64,000 nt of DNA from Brachypterus glaber. Its lineage: Eukaryota > Arthropoda > Insecta > Coleoptera > Kateretidae. Below, piece by piece: positions 33,012 to 43,712 of this stretch. Within the stretch, counting starts at the first letter, position 1. Every line of letters begins with the position of its first letter. Location: the NCBI GenBank assembly GCA_958510825.1, contig OY294048.1:34375026-34439025 (forward strand), in the 5' to 3' direction. The position numbers were made by a program, and so were the translations under genes. Under the pieces are notes generated by a model that was not told the origin of the DNA, did not search any database, and saw only the letters and a program-made list of their open reading frames with translations.

Positions 33012-33590
33012 ATTGTGGTTCGGGAAAATTAACGGTTTTTATTGATTTTTTTCAGATATGTAATCACAACTTTATTCGAACGACCTACAAATTATCAAAT
33101 AGTATGTGTTTGTGTTTGTGAAATTTTTTTTATTGGAAAATTCGAAAAATTGTGGAAACCATGGCGCCTTTTTGGCGGTGACCACGATTTCTCGAAAACC
33201 AATTAAGCGATCAATCTGAAATTTTTAGGTGTTGTTCCTAATTACAGTAGCTAGTTCGTGAAGGAAGGGATTTTTATTTGAACGAAAATTTCTACTTTTT
33301 CCTGCCGGAAAACTAAATTTTGGAAACATAGAAAATGGATTTTTTTGGAAGGAAAATCATCGCCATTTTTGTATTTTTTTTGCAAAACCCTTCGTTCACG
33401 AACTGTAATTAGGAGCAGCATCTAAAAATTTCATATTGATCGGTAAATTGGTTATCGAGAAATCGTGGTCACCGCAAACGATAAAAAATCATATATTATT
33501 TGATATTTTGTAGGTCGTTTTAATAAATTTGTGATTACATACCTAAAAAAATCAATAAAATCCCTTAATTTCCCCGAGCCAGTTGTAGGT
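33012..33590. mobile_element. foldback element
   Basis: Gacctacaaattatcaaata pairs imperfectly with tatttgatattttgtaggtc, and tcaataaaa/tttattga segments pair further out. Centre near 33300. Confidence 0.7.
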
Positions 33591-33891
33591 GCAATGCAAT
33601 GCACATACAACCTTGTAATTCTGACTTTACGATATGACATATTCGTAGTAGTTCTTGATCAAATCTATTTTTTAATAGCTCCTATTTTTTATTGAACCAA
33701 ACGAAAATCGTTTTTCTAACTTGAACGTACGTAAAAGATTTTAAATTTGGTTGTACCTAATTTATAAAGAAAAATCTGTTTCTAAAAATATTTTTTTTCT
33801 TAAAAAGTGTTTCGGGATCACTGTGCATAAAACCAAACATATAGAGTTAACTAAACAAGTATTATTTTATTGTAAGAAATACACAGGATTA

Positions 33892-34484
33892 TTCTTTTAC
33901 ACCCACCACACCCACCGTAACTTTTGAACGGGATGAGATATAAACTTTATATTTGGAATATGCATATCACACAACAAAAACTATGATTTGTCATATTTTT
34001 CTATTTGTTATTCGGTAAGGCGGCGCCAGGGGGCAGTGGTGGACAATATTTTAAATAGCACCCTATGTCTTGTGATACGTAATTTTAAAGAGCTTGAAAT
34101 TCTCTATTAACCATGTAACTATTTATTTTTTAATATTTTTTTTTGAAGATTTTTTTTTTCTTTAAAATTGATGATCGATTAGTATTTTTGAAGAATTAAT
34201 TTTGAAAATTTTGCGCAAAAAAGTCCAACATGTGAAATTTTTAATATTTATGCACAAAATATTAAAAAATTTAATAATTTTAAAGAAAAAATCAAAATAC
34301 AAAATATATTAAATAATTAATAGTTACACAGAGAATTTTAAGCTCCCCATTGCCCCATAGCTCCACCTTACCGAATAAAAAATTGAAAAATTTTATTGTG
34401 TGATTTACATATTCCAAATTTAAAGTTGATATCTCATTTCGTTCAAAAGTTACGGGGGTGTACCATTTAAATGAATAACCCTGT
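33892..34484. mobile_element. foldback element, acaggattattc end
   Basis: Acaggattattc and gaataaccctgt form the ends. Inside, gtaacttttgaac/gttcaaaagttac and tttggaatatg/catattccaaa pair. Confidence 0.75.
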
Positions 34485-34541
34485 ATATTAATTAACAGTT
34501 TGTTTTCCATTGGGATGTTTTTTAAGCTTTTCCGTAGTTTT

Positions 34542-34872
34542 CAGGGTGACACAACTTTGAGTACATAAGCCAACAACTCAGCAACGCCTAAAGAAATTTT
34601 AAAACTTGTTTTTTTTTTCACTTTTAGCATGAATAGAGTTACTGTTTTTAACAAATGAATAACTTTTGATAAATCATATTCTTTAAAATAAACTATAAAA
34701 AATAGGGTCATTCTAGGAAAAACGAATAAATAGGTCTCGCTGTGCCTTTCTCATAAATAAGATGGATCATAGTATACGCCATTTCAAGAATATGCAACGA
34801 GCTAAAAGTAAAAAAAACTGAAATTGCTTCAGCCGTTACTGACTTATGTACTGAAAGTTGGATCGCCCTGTA
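34542..34872. mobile_element. TIR element, cagggtgacacaactttg end
   Basis: Cagggtgacacaactttgagtaca on the left is the imperfect inverse of tgtactgaaagttggatcgccctg on the right. Confidence 0.7.
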
Positions 34873-35159
34873 CTTAAGCGATTATTTGAAGTATTATTAT
34901 GTTATTTTTTGAATTGTTTGTTCATTTCAGTGTTTTTCTTAGTTAAGTGTTTTTATACATTATATAATAGTTTCCATGTGATTAATAATTAAGCAAACTT
35001 AAACAGCAAAAAATATTACTGTTTATATGAATAGTTTTTAGAAGTTTTTGTATTTAGAAGTTAAATCTTGGTTTTATATTTTATATAAATAAACTTGTTT
35101 TTTGATCAAATATTTTGTTAACTTTTCTGTTTTTAATACAAAGAGTAGAGAATAGTATA

Positions 35160-35280
35160 TTATTTACCAAGTGAGAGAAGTTTAACATTTTTGACCTGCG
35201 TCAAATTGCGGGATGAGCGCGCCAGCGCGAAGCCCGCAAGACGCGGTCTAAAATGTTAAATCTTCACTCACGAGGAAAAT
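35160..35280. repeat. GC-cored hairpin
   Basis: Gaagtttaacatttttgacc and ggtctaaaatgttaaatctt are inverted around a GC-rich core (gcgcgccagcgcg). Flanked by AT-rich sequence. Confidence 0.65.
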
Positions 35281-36459
35281 ATAGTATTTTTTTCACTACC
35301 AGTACAATTAATTAGATATTTATTTATTTTACTAAAATTTAATGAAAAAGCTTATAAATTTAAAATATCACGCTGGCCGTTAGCGGCCAGTAAAAAAACA
35401 AATGAATAACTTGACATTTCTGGCAGAAATTTTCTGGTGATCTGCTGAAATTATTAAGTTTGAAAGTGTTTCCGTGTAATAAAATATATAAAAATGGAAA
35501 GTGAAATGCAAAGTGATGATTCTGGTACTCCCCCAGAAATAAGGGGGCAGGCGAAAACTATGAGGGAGAATCTATTTCCTCAAAAATCAATATATGGGGG
35601 TTGTACCTCTAGTAATCTATGATCCTTACGGTAATATATGGGTTGTATAATCTATGGATGAATATGATGGACCAATGATTTTCACTTTTCGAAGTGTTTT
35701 TTTGTAAAACATGTTTTTAGGTACTAATTTAGTTAATATTTTTTAATTTATCATGCAAGAAATAAATTTGGTGCCTAAAGACACTTGTAAATAGCAATGT
35801 GAATAATTAATTAAGTGAAACGTCAGATGCCAAAACAGCTGAATAAAAATTCATTATTAACCATGGTGCAATTTCATTATTTTTAGAACCCCTGACGTCA
35901 TAGGTAGAGAAATAATATTTCTACCAATGAAATGAACAGTAATAAAGATGTGCTTTTAGGCTGGTAGTGAAAAAAAGAAATAAAGCTTTAAGCGCGTTCT
36001 TTAATCCTTACAACTAGCATTTAATAGTATATTATACACCTAGTATGCGAACTAAGTCTTTAGTGTTCGAGATTGAAGTTTTTTTTTTAACTCCAAATAT
36101 TAGTTACTAATGTAGTTTAAAAACTATTTTGACATAGCTGTCAGTTTGACAAGTTGAAAAAAGTTAGCAGTTGTCTTAATTTTTTTTATTTTTGACGGTC
36201 GTAAATAAACAATGCTAGGTTTGGACTTTTTCCATTTATGCAAAAATTGTCCTACTATAAATAATGAGATATCGCTAAAAATTATAATTTTTGTCCATTT
36301 TACCCGTCTTGCCCTACGCTAATGTTAACCATATTTAATGTGACGCAAACAGAAAAGGTCCTGAATCGTTTGGTGAAAGAATTTTTCAAATCGGACATTC
36401 CGTTCAAAAGTTATAAGGTTTCCATATATGGGCTATAGCCGTTCAGCAATATTTAGCAA
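35281..36459. other. intergenic, unassigned repeats
   Basis: Contains a copy of the tactattata/gtatgcgaac repeat at about 36020-36070 shared with 1670 and 60160. No gene seen. Confidence 0.35.
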
Positions 36460-36772
36460 TACAGGGTGTAACAAAAAAAAGTGGGCTGGCTATACATAGC
36501 CATATTGTACTTGCCGAAACAATCACAAAAGGTCATATATTAAATAAAAACAGAATTTTTTAGCCACTTTCAAAGGGGCGTATCTCGGAGATGAAGCATT
36601 TTAGATAATATGTGTATATGAACTTTTTTTATTGTTTCGGTGAGTACAATATGGCTACGTATACTGCCCTACTACGCTAGAAAGCAGTAACTCCATTTGT
36701 CGCATAGCAACGTTTTCACGTCATCTCTGATGTAGCGTAGAGGGCAGCCCACCTGTTTTGTTACACCCTGTA
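36460..36772. mobile_element. TIR element, tacagggtgtaacaaaa termini
   Basis: Tacagggtgtaacaaaa and, with one mismatch, ttttgttacaccctgta form the ends. A catatt-rich inner pair also folds. Confidence 0.85.
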
Positions 36773-37420
36773 TTGCTGGGAAGACTGTTTTATGTTGGAA
36801 CAACAAAGTTCCAACTACATTTTTTCAGGTTTTCACCTTTTTGCATTTTTGAATAAAGCTTTTTACTACCTTTTTGCCTGTACTTAAAATATAAAAAGAT
36901 TATGCATATAGCCCATTTTATTTACAATACAACCATGTTCTATCTGCATTTTTTTAGATTTTTTTAGTGCAAGGAGGTTTTAACTGATAATAAAGCCTAA
37001 TTTGAATTTCTTACTTAAAAATCAGGTACTCCTTTAATGAAAATTAACTTGTCACATCGATGTCGCTAATGCATAAAAAGTTTGGCCTGTGATTTTTACC
37101 AAAATTATGGAGGTTGATGAGGAATACTTGGCGAAACAACTATTAATTATCAATTTTAATAATGAATAATAATAATATATGCAAAATATTGCATTTATGT
37201 ACAAATTATTAAAACAAACAGCCAAAAAACATGTGAATTTAATGCAAAACGGTTCTAACTCAGAACACTGTTGTACTACTACTTTTCATAGATTTTTGGG
37301 TTATCAAAGTTCCAACTGATTATTTATTTTAGTTAATATTTAAAATATCAACAAAATGTGTATTATAGCTACTAATTTATCCTAATATAAGCCCATTCCA
37401 GCATATTACACTACTCAATT

Positions 37421-37432
37421 ATGAAATTTGAG
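37421..37432 (+). promoter_or_regulatory. possible 5' UTR exon end with uORF start upstream of the FUN14 gene
   Basis: Atgaaatttgag is followed by a strong donor gtaagt at 37433. Spliced to the acceptor attttag ending at 37697, it gives a six-codon upstream ORF (MKFEYK). Its tga overlaps the main atg at 37703 as ATGA. The exon's 5' limit is not visible. Confidence 0.4.
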
Positions 37433-37702
37433 GTAAGTTTCATGATTTTACAGTTTTGATTGATCATAACTCAAATCTATAATTTATACAGTTGAAACCT
37501 TGTTGTTCTCATACGACGATGTTTAGACCAAGATAACTTATAAGTTATCTTGCTCACTCCATTTGATGCAGTAATTCTTATTCCAACACGTAGAATCTAG
37601 AGGGTGTTTTTCAAAATATGACATATTCTGTCAAATTAACAATTTTATAAATTATACGAATTTTACAAATATTTACTTTATTATATACTTATTTTAGTAC
37701 AA

Positions 37703-37719
37703 ATGACTACTCTTATAAG
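37703..37719 (+). CDS. FUNDC1: FUN14 exon 1 (start codon)
   Basis: Atg five bases after acceptor attttag; donor gtaagt at 37720. Encodes MTTLI plus two bases of Arg. The following intron is only 62 bp. Confidence 0.75.
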
Positions 37720-40700
37720 GTAAGTTCAATATTAAAAATATATTACAAAAATATTTTACAAAAATACAATGAACTTTATAGGAATTATAAAAGAGTTTTT
37801 ATTCCTGTGCGAAATTCCATTTATCAAACTCAGCGCGTGTTTTGTGAGAAAAATGAACCACCAAAAAAGGAATCGGAAAAAATATTGGGAAAAGCTAATT
37901 TGGACGATGTTTCTGCCAAAGCTGGAGACCTTTTGAAAAAAGTTCAAGGGACTTTGGCTGTAAATTCTTTTGCACAGCAATTAGTAATAGGATCTGTTGC
38001 AGGCTGGTAAGTACAATTTTATTACATACATACATAAATAAGAATTAAAACCAGCACAGACAAAACGATTTAAACTTATACGAGTTATGACTGGTTAAGG
38101 TTATCAGGCGGATGTAGAGCATAAATTTGTTAATCTTAATATTATGACTGCCCGCTCTTTATATTTATATTTCAGTTTTATATGTAAAACAAAATTTCAG
38201 TAAGTATACTCTGCAAACCAATATTCATGATAATGGTACACGCGCCAACAATCAGGCCTATTCACATGTACCATTGAAATCTATTCAATATTGACAAAAA
38301 TTACAATAGCATGCAATTTTAATACAGTTGACGTAAATGACCTTGCAATTTTCGTCAATATTGCCACACATTTCAATCTCAATGGTATATGTGAATAGGC
38401 CTGAATATCAGACTTCCTAGGCTGAGGTTGGAGAGCAGTAAGTTTGGTTCAAATTATTACGGACCAAAATTGTTTAACCATCTTCCATTTCATATAAGAA
38501 ATTTACCCCAAAAGGAATTTAAAATTAAAGACATTTTTGTTGAGGAGTGCCTTTTACAGTATGGATAAATTTTTAGATCTGAATCTTGAAGTGAGATTTT
38601 TTAAAATGTTTATCATTAATTGTTTTTATATTGTACTAATTATGTATCTTAACTATTTTAATTATTTTTCAAATATTTGACGTGTGTAAACTTTGTATCA
38701 CAAATAAATAAATAAATAAACACTTTCGCTGCTGAATTTTGAGGCTATATCGAACCAAGTGCTCAAGTGGAATTTTTGCAAAAAAAACTTAATTTGCCTG
38801 GGATTCTTCAGTCACACCTGCACGATACCCCTGAATAACGAGTATTTTTCAAATCTTAATAAATCGTATCCGTATCGTCAGCATTTGGCAAAAAAAGGCT
38901 CCGAAAATTAAGGGGCATTGAGGAATTTCTTGATTTTTTTTTGATACGTACAAAATAAACCGAATAACCAGTTTTGAAAATTTAAGAGACAAACTCCTGT
39001 CTGTAGATTTACTGCTTTTTTCGCTCAAATATTCCAAGAATTATTGCTTTACCATTTTGAAAATTTTCAAAAATTTTGTTTGCTTATTTTTGCGTTTTAT
39101 GGCGTTTTATGTCGATATAAATCAATTTCAAAAAAAAATGTCGCTCGATCGATCGGTCTGTCCGTTACGCAAGAAAAAAAAGGGAATTTATTTTTCAAGT
39201 TAAGTTTTTTTTGTGTCTAAACTTTTAGGCTGACTGGTTCCACTGCGATGGCTTTGGGGCGACCATTAATTTTTACGTCTGGAATTGGCATAATAGCTTT
39301 GGAAGTTGCTCATTATAAAGGATACATTGGCACTGATTTTGATCAATTGAGACAAAAGGCTGAGAAGAGTAAAAAAGCATCTGTTGGAGCGGCCCTACCT
39401 TTTGCGGGTCAGGTAAGTTTTCAAGAGAAAAGGGATGAGATCGTTCTACATATTTGATTAATTGTTTTTTTTATGACAATTTCGGTAGTATTTTTTCTTT
39501 GTTTTTTTTTTTCATTTTGTTTTATAGGTGTAATAAAGATTCCCCTTCTTCAAAAAATATTAATCGATAAAACATAGTGAATGTTTTTTTTTTTCAATTG
39601 AAACAAACTACTTTTTTTATAGAAATACATAAAAAAATATAAAATAGGAACGAATAATCTTTTTAAGAAAAAAAATAGTTTTGAACAAACATAGCTTAAA
39701 CTTAATGACCCCAATGCCCAAATTGTATGTGTTAGGGAGCTCCCACACTTATAAATTATTCGGCGAATAATCATGAGAACTGCAGCGGACCGGATAAAGG
39801 TACGCGAGAGTAAAATTACCAGGAATAATCCTGGGAGCTCCCTTATACTGCCTTTATAATAATTATTATAACAGCGGCAACTACAAATGAAAGTATCTTA
39901 ACAAACTGTCATATTTGGTTTATTAATCTGTAACATGTGTCATATACAACGAACTAATAACTTCTCTCTAGAATAGGCATTTCATCCGTAAAAACTGATA
40001 AAAACGTAGCCAACATATACATTCCTCTGTCTTACTCGCACAGCTTTGTTCTAACAGAGACAACAATAACAGTTACTGGTTATTGTTATTGTTCAGGCCT
40101 GAATATATCTACTATTTGTTTACAAACAAACTGAGATGTTGGCGATAATTTATATTAACGGTATGTGTATTCTAGAGAGAAGAGTTATTAGTTCGTTGGT
40201 CATATACTCATAGCCTAACGGATATATTTAAGGTGAAACGCCACAGTCCCAAACAGTACAGTCGTTAAACAGCAATGACTAGGCACCGGTTCAACACGTG
40301 TGTTACCGGCCTTGTAGTTTACCGGATTATAGATACATCGCTTTAGTAATATACCGCGATTAGTGCTTTTCTCCATATTCCTACCATCACTCGGGCAGCA
40401 ACAGGCACGATGGATCCAGAGGTCTAGCTAGACATAGAAGAAGACGTCACACTCAAATGTAAGTGCTCTCTCTCTCTCTCTGTATTTGGTCTTTTTCTTC
40501 CGAATAATTAACCAGGGTTTCTCTATATAATCATGAGGTTTCCAGTACGCAAGTACTAATCGGATATGTATCCTGACTTGCGCACTATCACTGATAAATT
40601 ACTACTGTAGTAATTTCCACGCTAATATAAAAAGTTATCATTAAAAACAAAAAAAAAATGTCTTCAAACGTCCATTATTATTAACTTAAAATTCAACAGT

Positions 40701-41628
40701 TCACACGATTAATAACCACAAAAATATGGTTCACTTTAACTTGTACATAATACATTAATATAAAAATACTCTAGGCACATTATAGAAGACGGTAAAACAA
40801 AAATACACAAGGCACATCATAAAAGATGGCAAATTCGCTGCACTGGAATGTGCCAAGAAAGAAACATCCGTCCCCTTCAAAGGCCACGCTGTAACTGAAA
40901 TGTAAGTGCTCATTTGCTATTCCTTTTATTAGTTCGCAGCAAATTTTACCCGCTTTCCAAAACATGACTGATTAATGAACCAATGCCATTTGTATTTGTA
41001 TCGCTGCCCTATAAAAAATTTCAGATTCAAACGGATAAAAAATAAAATATTTTTAACCCGTTTGAATTAGTTTGAATTATTTCTATTTGCAGCAAATTAT
41101 CAATATTAATCCGTTTTAATTCGTTAACCTGTTTTAATTTGCATTTGATATTTAAATTTAATTCGTTTTAACTTGCATATGCGGAATATCATGCTTTAAT
41201 TGGTTACTATTCGCATATGCAGAATATTATTTTCAATTAGTAACTATTTGCAAATGCGTATCTGATTTAATTCGTTTGAACCTGTTTTTGCAAATTAAAA
41301 AGTCATTTTCAATTAGCATTTGCGAATTGATTCGGATTCAAACAGATTAAAAATAAACTATTTTTAATCCATTTTAATTCGCAAATGCGATAACAAAAGC
41401 GGATTCAAACAAATTCAAACAGTTAGATTTTATTTTCAATCAGTTTGAATCCGAATTTTTTTATAGGGTGTTCTGGTTATGACGAAATTATGCTTTTTTT
41501 TAGCCTCTAGTTCCATGCTGATTTTAATTATTATTTAATTTTTTTTCCAGATATCTGCTTTCGCTTCAAAACATAAAGTTTTCACTGCAGGATTTATTGG
41601 TGGTCTGTTAATCGGCCTTTCTACATAA
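37703..41628 (+). CDS. FUNDC1: FUN14 domain-containing (FUNDC1-like) mitochondrial membrane protein
   Basis: FUN14 proteins sit in the mitochondrial outer membrane; FUNDC1 is a mitophagy receptor. Four exons (37703-37719, 37782-38006, 39229-39412, 41551-41628) join in phase to 167 aa, near the 155 aa of mammalian FUNDC1. Family marks are LVIGSVAGW (first membrane segment), a second Gly-rich segment ending in HYKGYIGTDFDQLR, and the C-terminal GFIGGLLIGLST, like the ASGF-GGFLLGLA end of the family. The N-terminus (MTTLIRNYKRVFIPVRNSIY) is basic without acidic residues, like a mitochondrial presequence. It lacks the acidic tyrosine LIR motif (YEVL) of FUNDC1. Start chosen as the only in-phase ATG behind a good acceptor. 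It could be FUNDC2-like or an insect-specific paralogue. Confidence 0.88.
37782..38006 (+). CDS. FUNDC1: FUN14 exon 2
   Basis: Acceptor actttatag, donor gtaagt. Encodes the basic N-terminus, a Lys/Glu-rich linker (PPKKESEKILGKANLDD) and the beginning of the first membrane segment (FAQQLVIGSVAGW). Confidence 0.9.
38253..38403. mobile_element. foldback MITE, caggcctattcacat termini
   Basis: Caggcctattcacatgtaccatt and its near inverse aatggtatatgtgaataggcctg; inner gacaaaaatt/aattttcgtc. Lies in intron 2-3 of the FUN14 gene. Confidence 0.85.
38404..39228. other. FUN14 intron, unassigned
   Basis: A short remnant at about 38450-38690 (tttaaccatcttccatttcata, then a taaataaataaataaaca run) resembles the 3' tail of a non-LTR element. 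Nothing else recognised. Confidence 0.3.
39229..39412 (+). CDS. FUNDC1: FUN14 exon 3
   Basis: Acceptor aacttttag, donor gtaagt. Completes the Trp codon, then encodes LTGSTAMALGRPLIFTSGIG, the second membrane segment and HYKGYIGTDFDQLR. This is the diagnostic FUN14 core. Confidence 0.92.
39948..40199. mobile_element. foldback MITE with 9-bp flanking repeat
   Basis: Aacgaactaataacttctctctaga is the near inverse of tctagagagaagagttattagttcgtt. Gtcatatac occurs directly on both flanks, as expected for a target duplication. FUN14 intron 3-4. Confidence 0.8.
40461..40477. repeat. (TC)n microsatellite
   Basis: Run of tctctctctctctctct in FUN14 intron 3-4. Confidence 0.9.
41007..41468. mobile_element. 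TIR element filled with degenerate aattcg/tttgaa repeats
   Basis: Ccctataaaaaatttcagattcaaac and its near inverse bound about 460 bp made of loosely repeated tttaattcgttttaatttgca and gcaaatgcgaat units. Lies 80 bp before FUN14 exon 4. Confidence 0.7.
41551..41628 (+). CDS. FUNDC1: FUN14 exon 4 (stop)
   Basis: Acceptor ttttttccag. Encodes ISAFASKHKVFTAGFIGGLL followed by IGLST and taa. This is the conserved glycine-zipper end of FUN14 proteins. Confidence 0.92.
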   Translation: MSAFASKHKVFTAGFIGGLLIGLST

Positions 41629-41852
41629 ATTATAGTATCCTACTTAGTCAGTATACATATTTAATATACATATTATTTTTTTAATGGGTTGTTTTATTAT
41701 AAAATACGAATTGAAAATTATAATGTTGTACGATGTTGTGAATGTATAAAGGAGAGGGCAATTTGTTTAATTTTTTTTATACAACCTAGTTTTTCTTCTT
41801 CTTCTTCAAAGAATCGTTGCCTTTTCCTTTGGAATTTGGCCAGCTCGATAAA

Positions 41853-41900
41853 AATAAAATTGTGTGTGAGTGGAGATGTGTGTGAGTAGAGATATGTGTG
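41853..41900 (+). promoter_or_regulatory. FUN14 gene polyadenylation signal with GT-rich tract
   Basis: AATAAA at 41853-41858, 225 bp after the stop, followed at once by a tgtgtgtgag/gatgtgtgtgag tract of the kind that serves as a downstream GU-rich element. Confidence 0.5.
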
Positions 41901-42118
41901 AGTAGAGATGTGCGTGAGTGTGATAAGCAGAAATGTGTATCATCCCTTTCTTTGTATTTTTACAGGCTAAATATTCTAGATAAAAATACTAAGGGGGGTG
42001 AGCCAATTATTACTACGTTCTTAATATTGCCACCCCCTCTTAAACTTTTTAGTTCGTCCTCTGTGCCATAGATGGCCCTGCCAATATATATGTTATATAA
42101 CATATATAACGTTATATA

Positions 42119-43056
42119 ACATAAAATTTGACCTCAACAAGGCCTACGACTGTGTCCCCCACCCAAAACTATTTGATAAACTTCATTATCATGGAGTTAG
42201 GGGTTTGGCACTAACTCTACTGAAATCTTATCTATCAAATCGAAAACTATGTGTTTTTCATAACAATATTTTTTCGGGCTTTGATGATATTAACATAGGG
42301 GTGCCTCAGGGATCCATCCTGGGCCCCTGTTGTTTTTAGATAGTACAGTGTTAAACTGTCATTTCGATATACAATCACATTTAGTAGCCATGAATACAAA
42401 ATGGAAGATTGGTGTAACTCCAATAAACTCAATAAAGAAAAAACACAAAAATTAATTATTTCTGCAAACACTGCATTTACTAATAATACTAAATTTCTTG
42501 GCATTGTTCTTGATGATCGCTTAAAATGGACTGGCCATGTAGAATATTTGATTCCCAAGCTTTCTAAAACCATTTTTCTCATTAGAGAAATTAAAAAAAT
42601 TGTTCACACTAAAGTCTTATTAATCACTTACTTTGCCAACTTCCACTCTCTTTTATCATATGGAACTATTCTAGGGGAAAACAGTCAAAATGCGGACAAA
42701 ATCTAGAGAGCCATAGGCGGTCTAAATTATAGTGACCATTTTTAAAAAATTAGGTATTCTAGATCTAGCTCTCCCATGTATTTATATATTACATTCTTTG
42801 ATTGAAGTCAATAAAAATATTGAGAAATATGAAACATTTGACAATCATTCTGACTCTACCAATCTGCAAAAAATACTTACTTAATAAAAAAAATGTTATT
42901 TAGGTATTCAACATCCCTAAATAATAGTGTAAACATAAAATTGTATAACAAATTGCCTGTTCATTTAAAAACACTTAAAACTGAAAAATTCAAAGGTGTG
43001 GTCGGCTCGATATTGCAGAACTTCTGTTTGTACTCTGTTGAAGAGTTCATGGACAT
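42119..43056 (+). pseudogene. decayed Jockey/CR1-type non-LTR retrotransposon ORF2 fragment
   Basis: Conceptual pieces in shifting frames match reverse transcriptase: FDLNKAYDCVPHPKLFDKL, GVPQGSILGP, then a thumb-like piece (WCNSNKLNKEKTQKLI, FLGIVLDDRLKW) and the C-terminal tail (LYNKLPVHLK, YSVEEFM). The palm segment that would carry the catalytic YxDD motif is missing between GSILGP (about 42330) and about 42400. Frameshifts and stops show a dead copy, with no flanking gene. Confidence 0.85.
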
Positions 43057-43069
43057 GCCACCAAATATG

Positions 43070-43379
43070 CTATGTAAAGACAGCACGCTTTTGTATGCAA
43101 CTAAAAAGGGATAACCTAAGACAGTTTGCAAGCATCGTAACAGGTCACTGCAAACTAAATAAGCATCTTAACATCATGGGGAAGCCAGTCGACCCCATCT
43201 GTAGAGGATGCTACATGGAAGAGGAAACAATGGAACATGTGTTATGTCACTGTCCAGCGTTAGCCTTAATAAGAGGGTCCATGCTAGACGAGTACTGGCT
43301 CGACATGGCCGGTATAAGCAGCATCACTCCCAGATATCTTCTTAGATATATTCAAAGAATTGGATGGCTGAGAGGTTAA
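43070..43379 (+). pseudogene. C-terminal fragment of a second non-LTR element
   Basis: Encodes LRQFASIVTGHCKLNKHLNI and a CxxC...H...C segment (CRGCYMEEETMEHVLCHC). This is typical of the zinc-binding tail after the RNase H domain in I/R1-type elements. It ends with a stop at 43377. It differs in type from the upstream RT fragment, so two insertions seem joined here. Confidence 0.75.
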
Positions 43380-43638
43380 ATTAAATGCTGCGACCAAAGG
43401 GAGGTAGTTCCATTTTTTAAATTTAAATATTTCGAAAGTTAATTAATGGATTTGACTGATATTTATTTAAGTATTAATTATTTACCATACTAGTTTCGGA
43501 ATATTTTTATAACTATATTATTATTATTTTTAAGGTTTTTATTTTAGCTTATAAGGGAACGTTCAAGTATTACGTAACGCAAAATGTACCAAAATTCATA
43601 CACTTCATACTTCGGTTCTCTTGTTATTCAAGGTAGAA

Positions 43639-43712
43639 GAGATTTCATATTTTGGCTACCCCCCCCCCTAACACACCCCCTATTAGGGGGGTAGCCAAAA
43701 TATGAAATCTCT
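43639..43712. repeat. hairpin with poly-C/poly-G stem
   Basis: Agagatttcatattttggctaccccc and its inverse, with a short C-rich loop. Flanked by gggaacgttcaagtattacgtaacgc, which recurs inverted near 50850-50880. Confidence 0.85.

Noticed and set aside
42247..42582. 111-codon minus-strand frame
   Set aside because: Antisense of the reverse transcriptase remnant.
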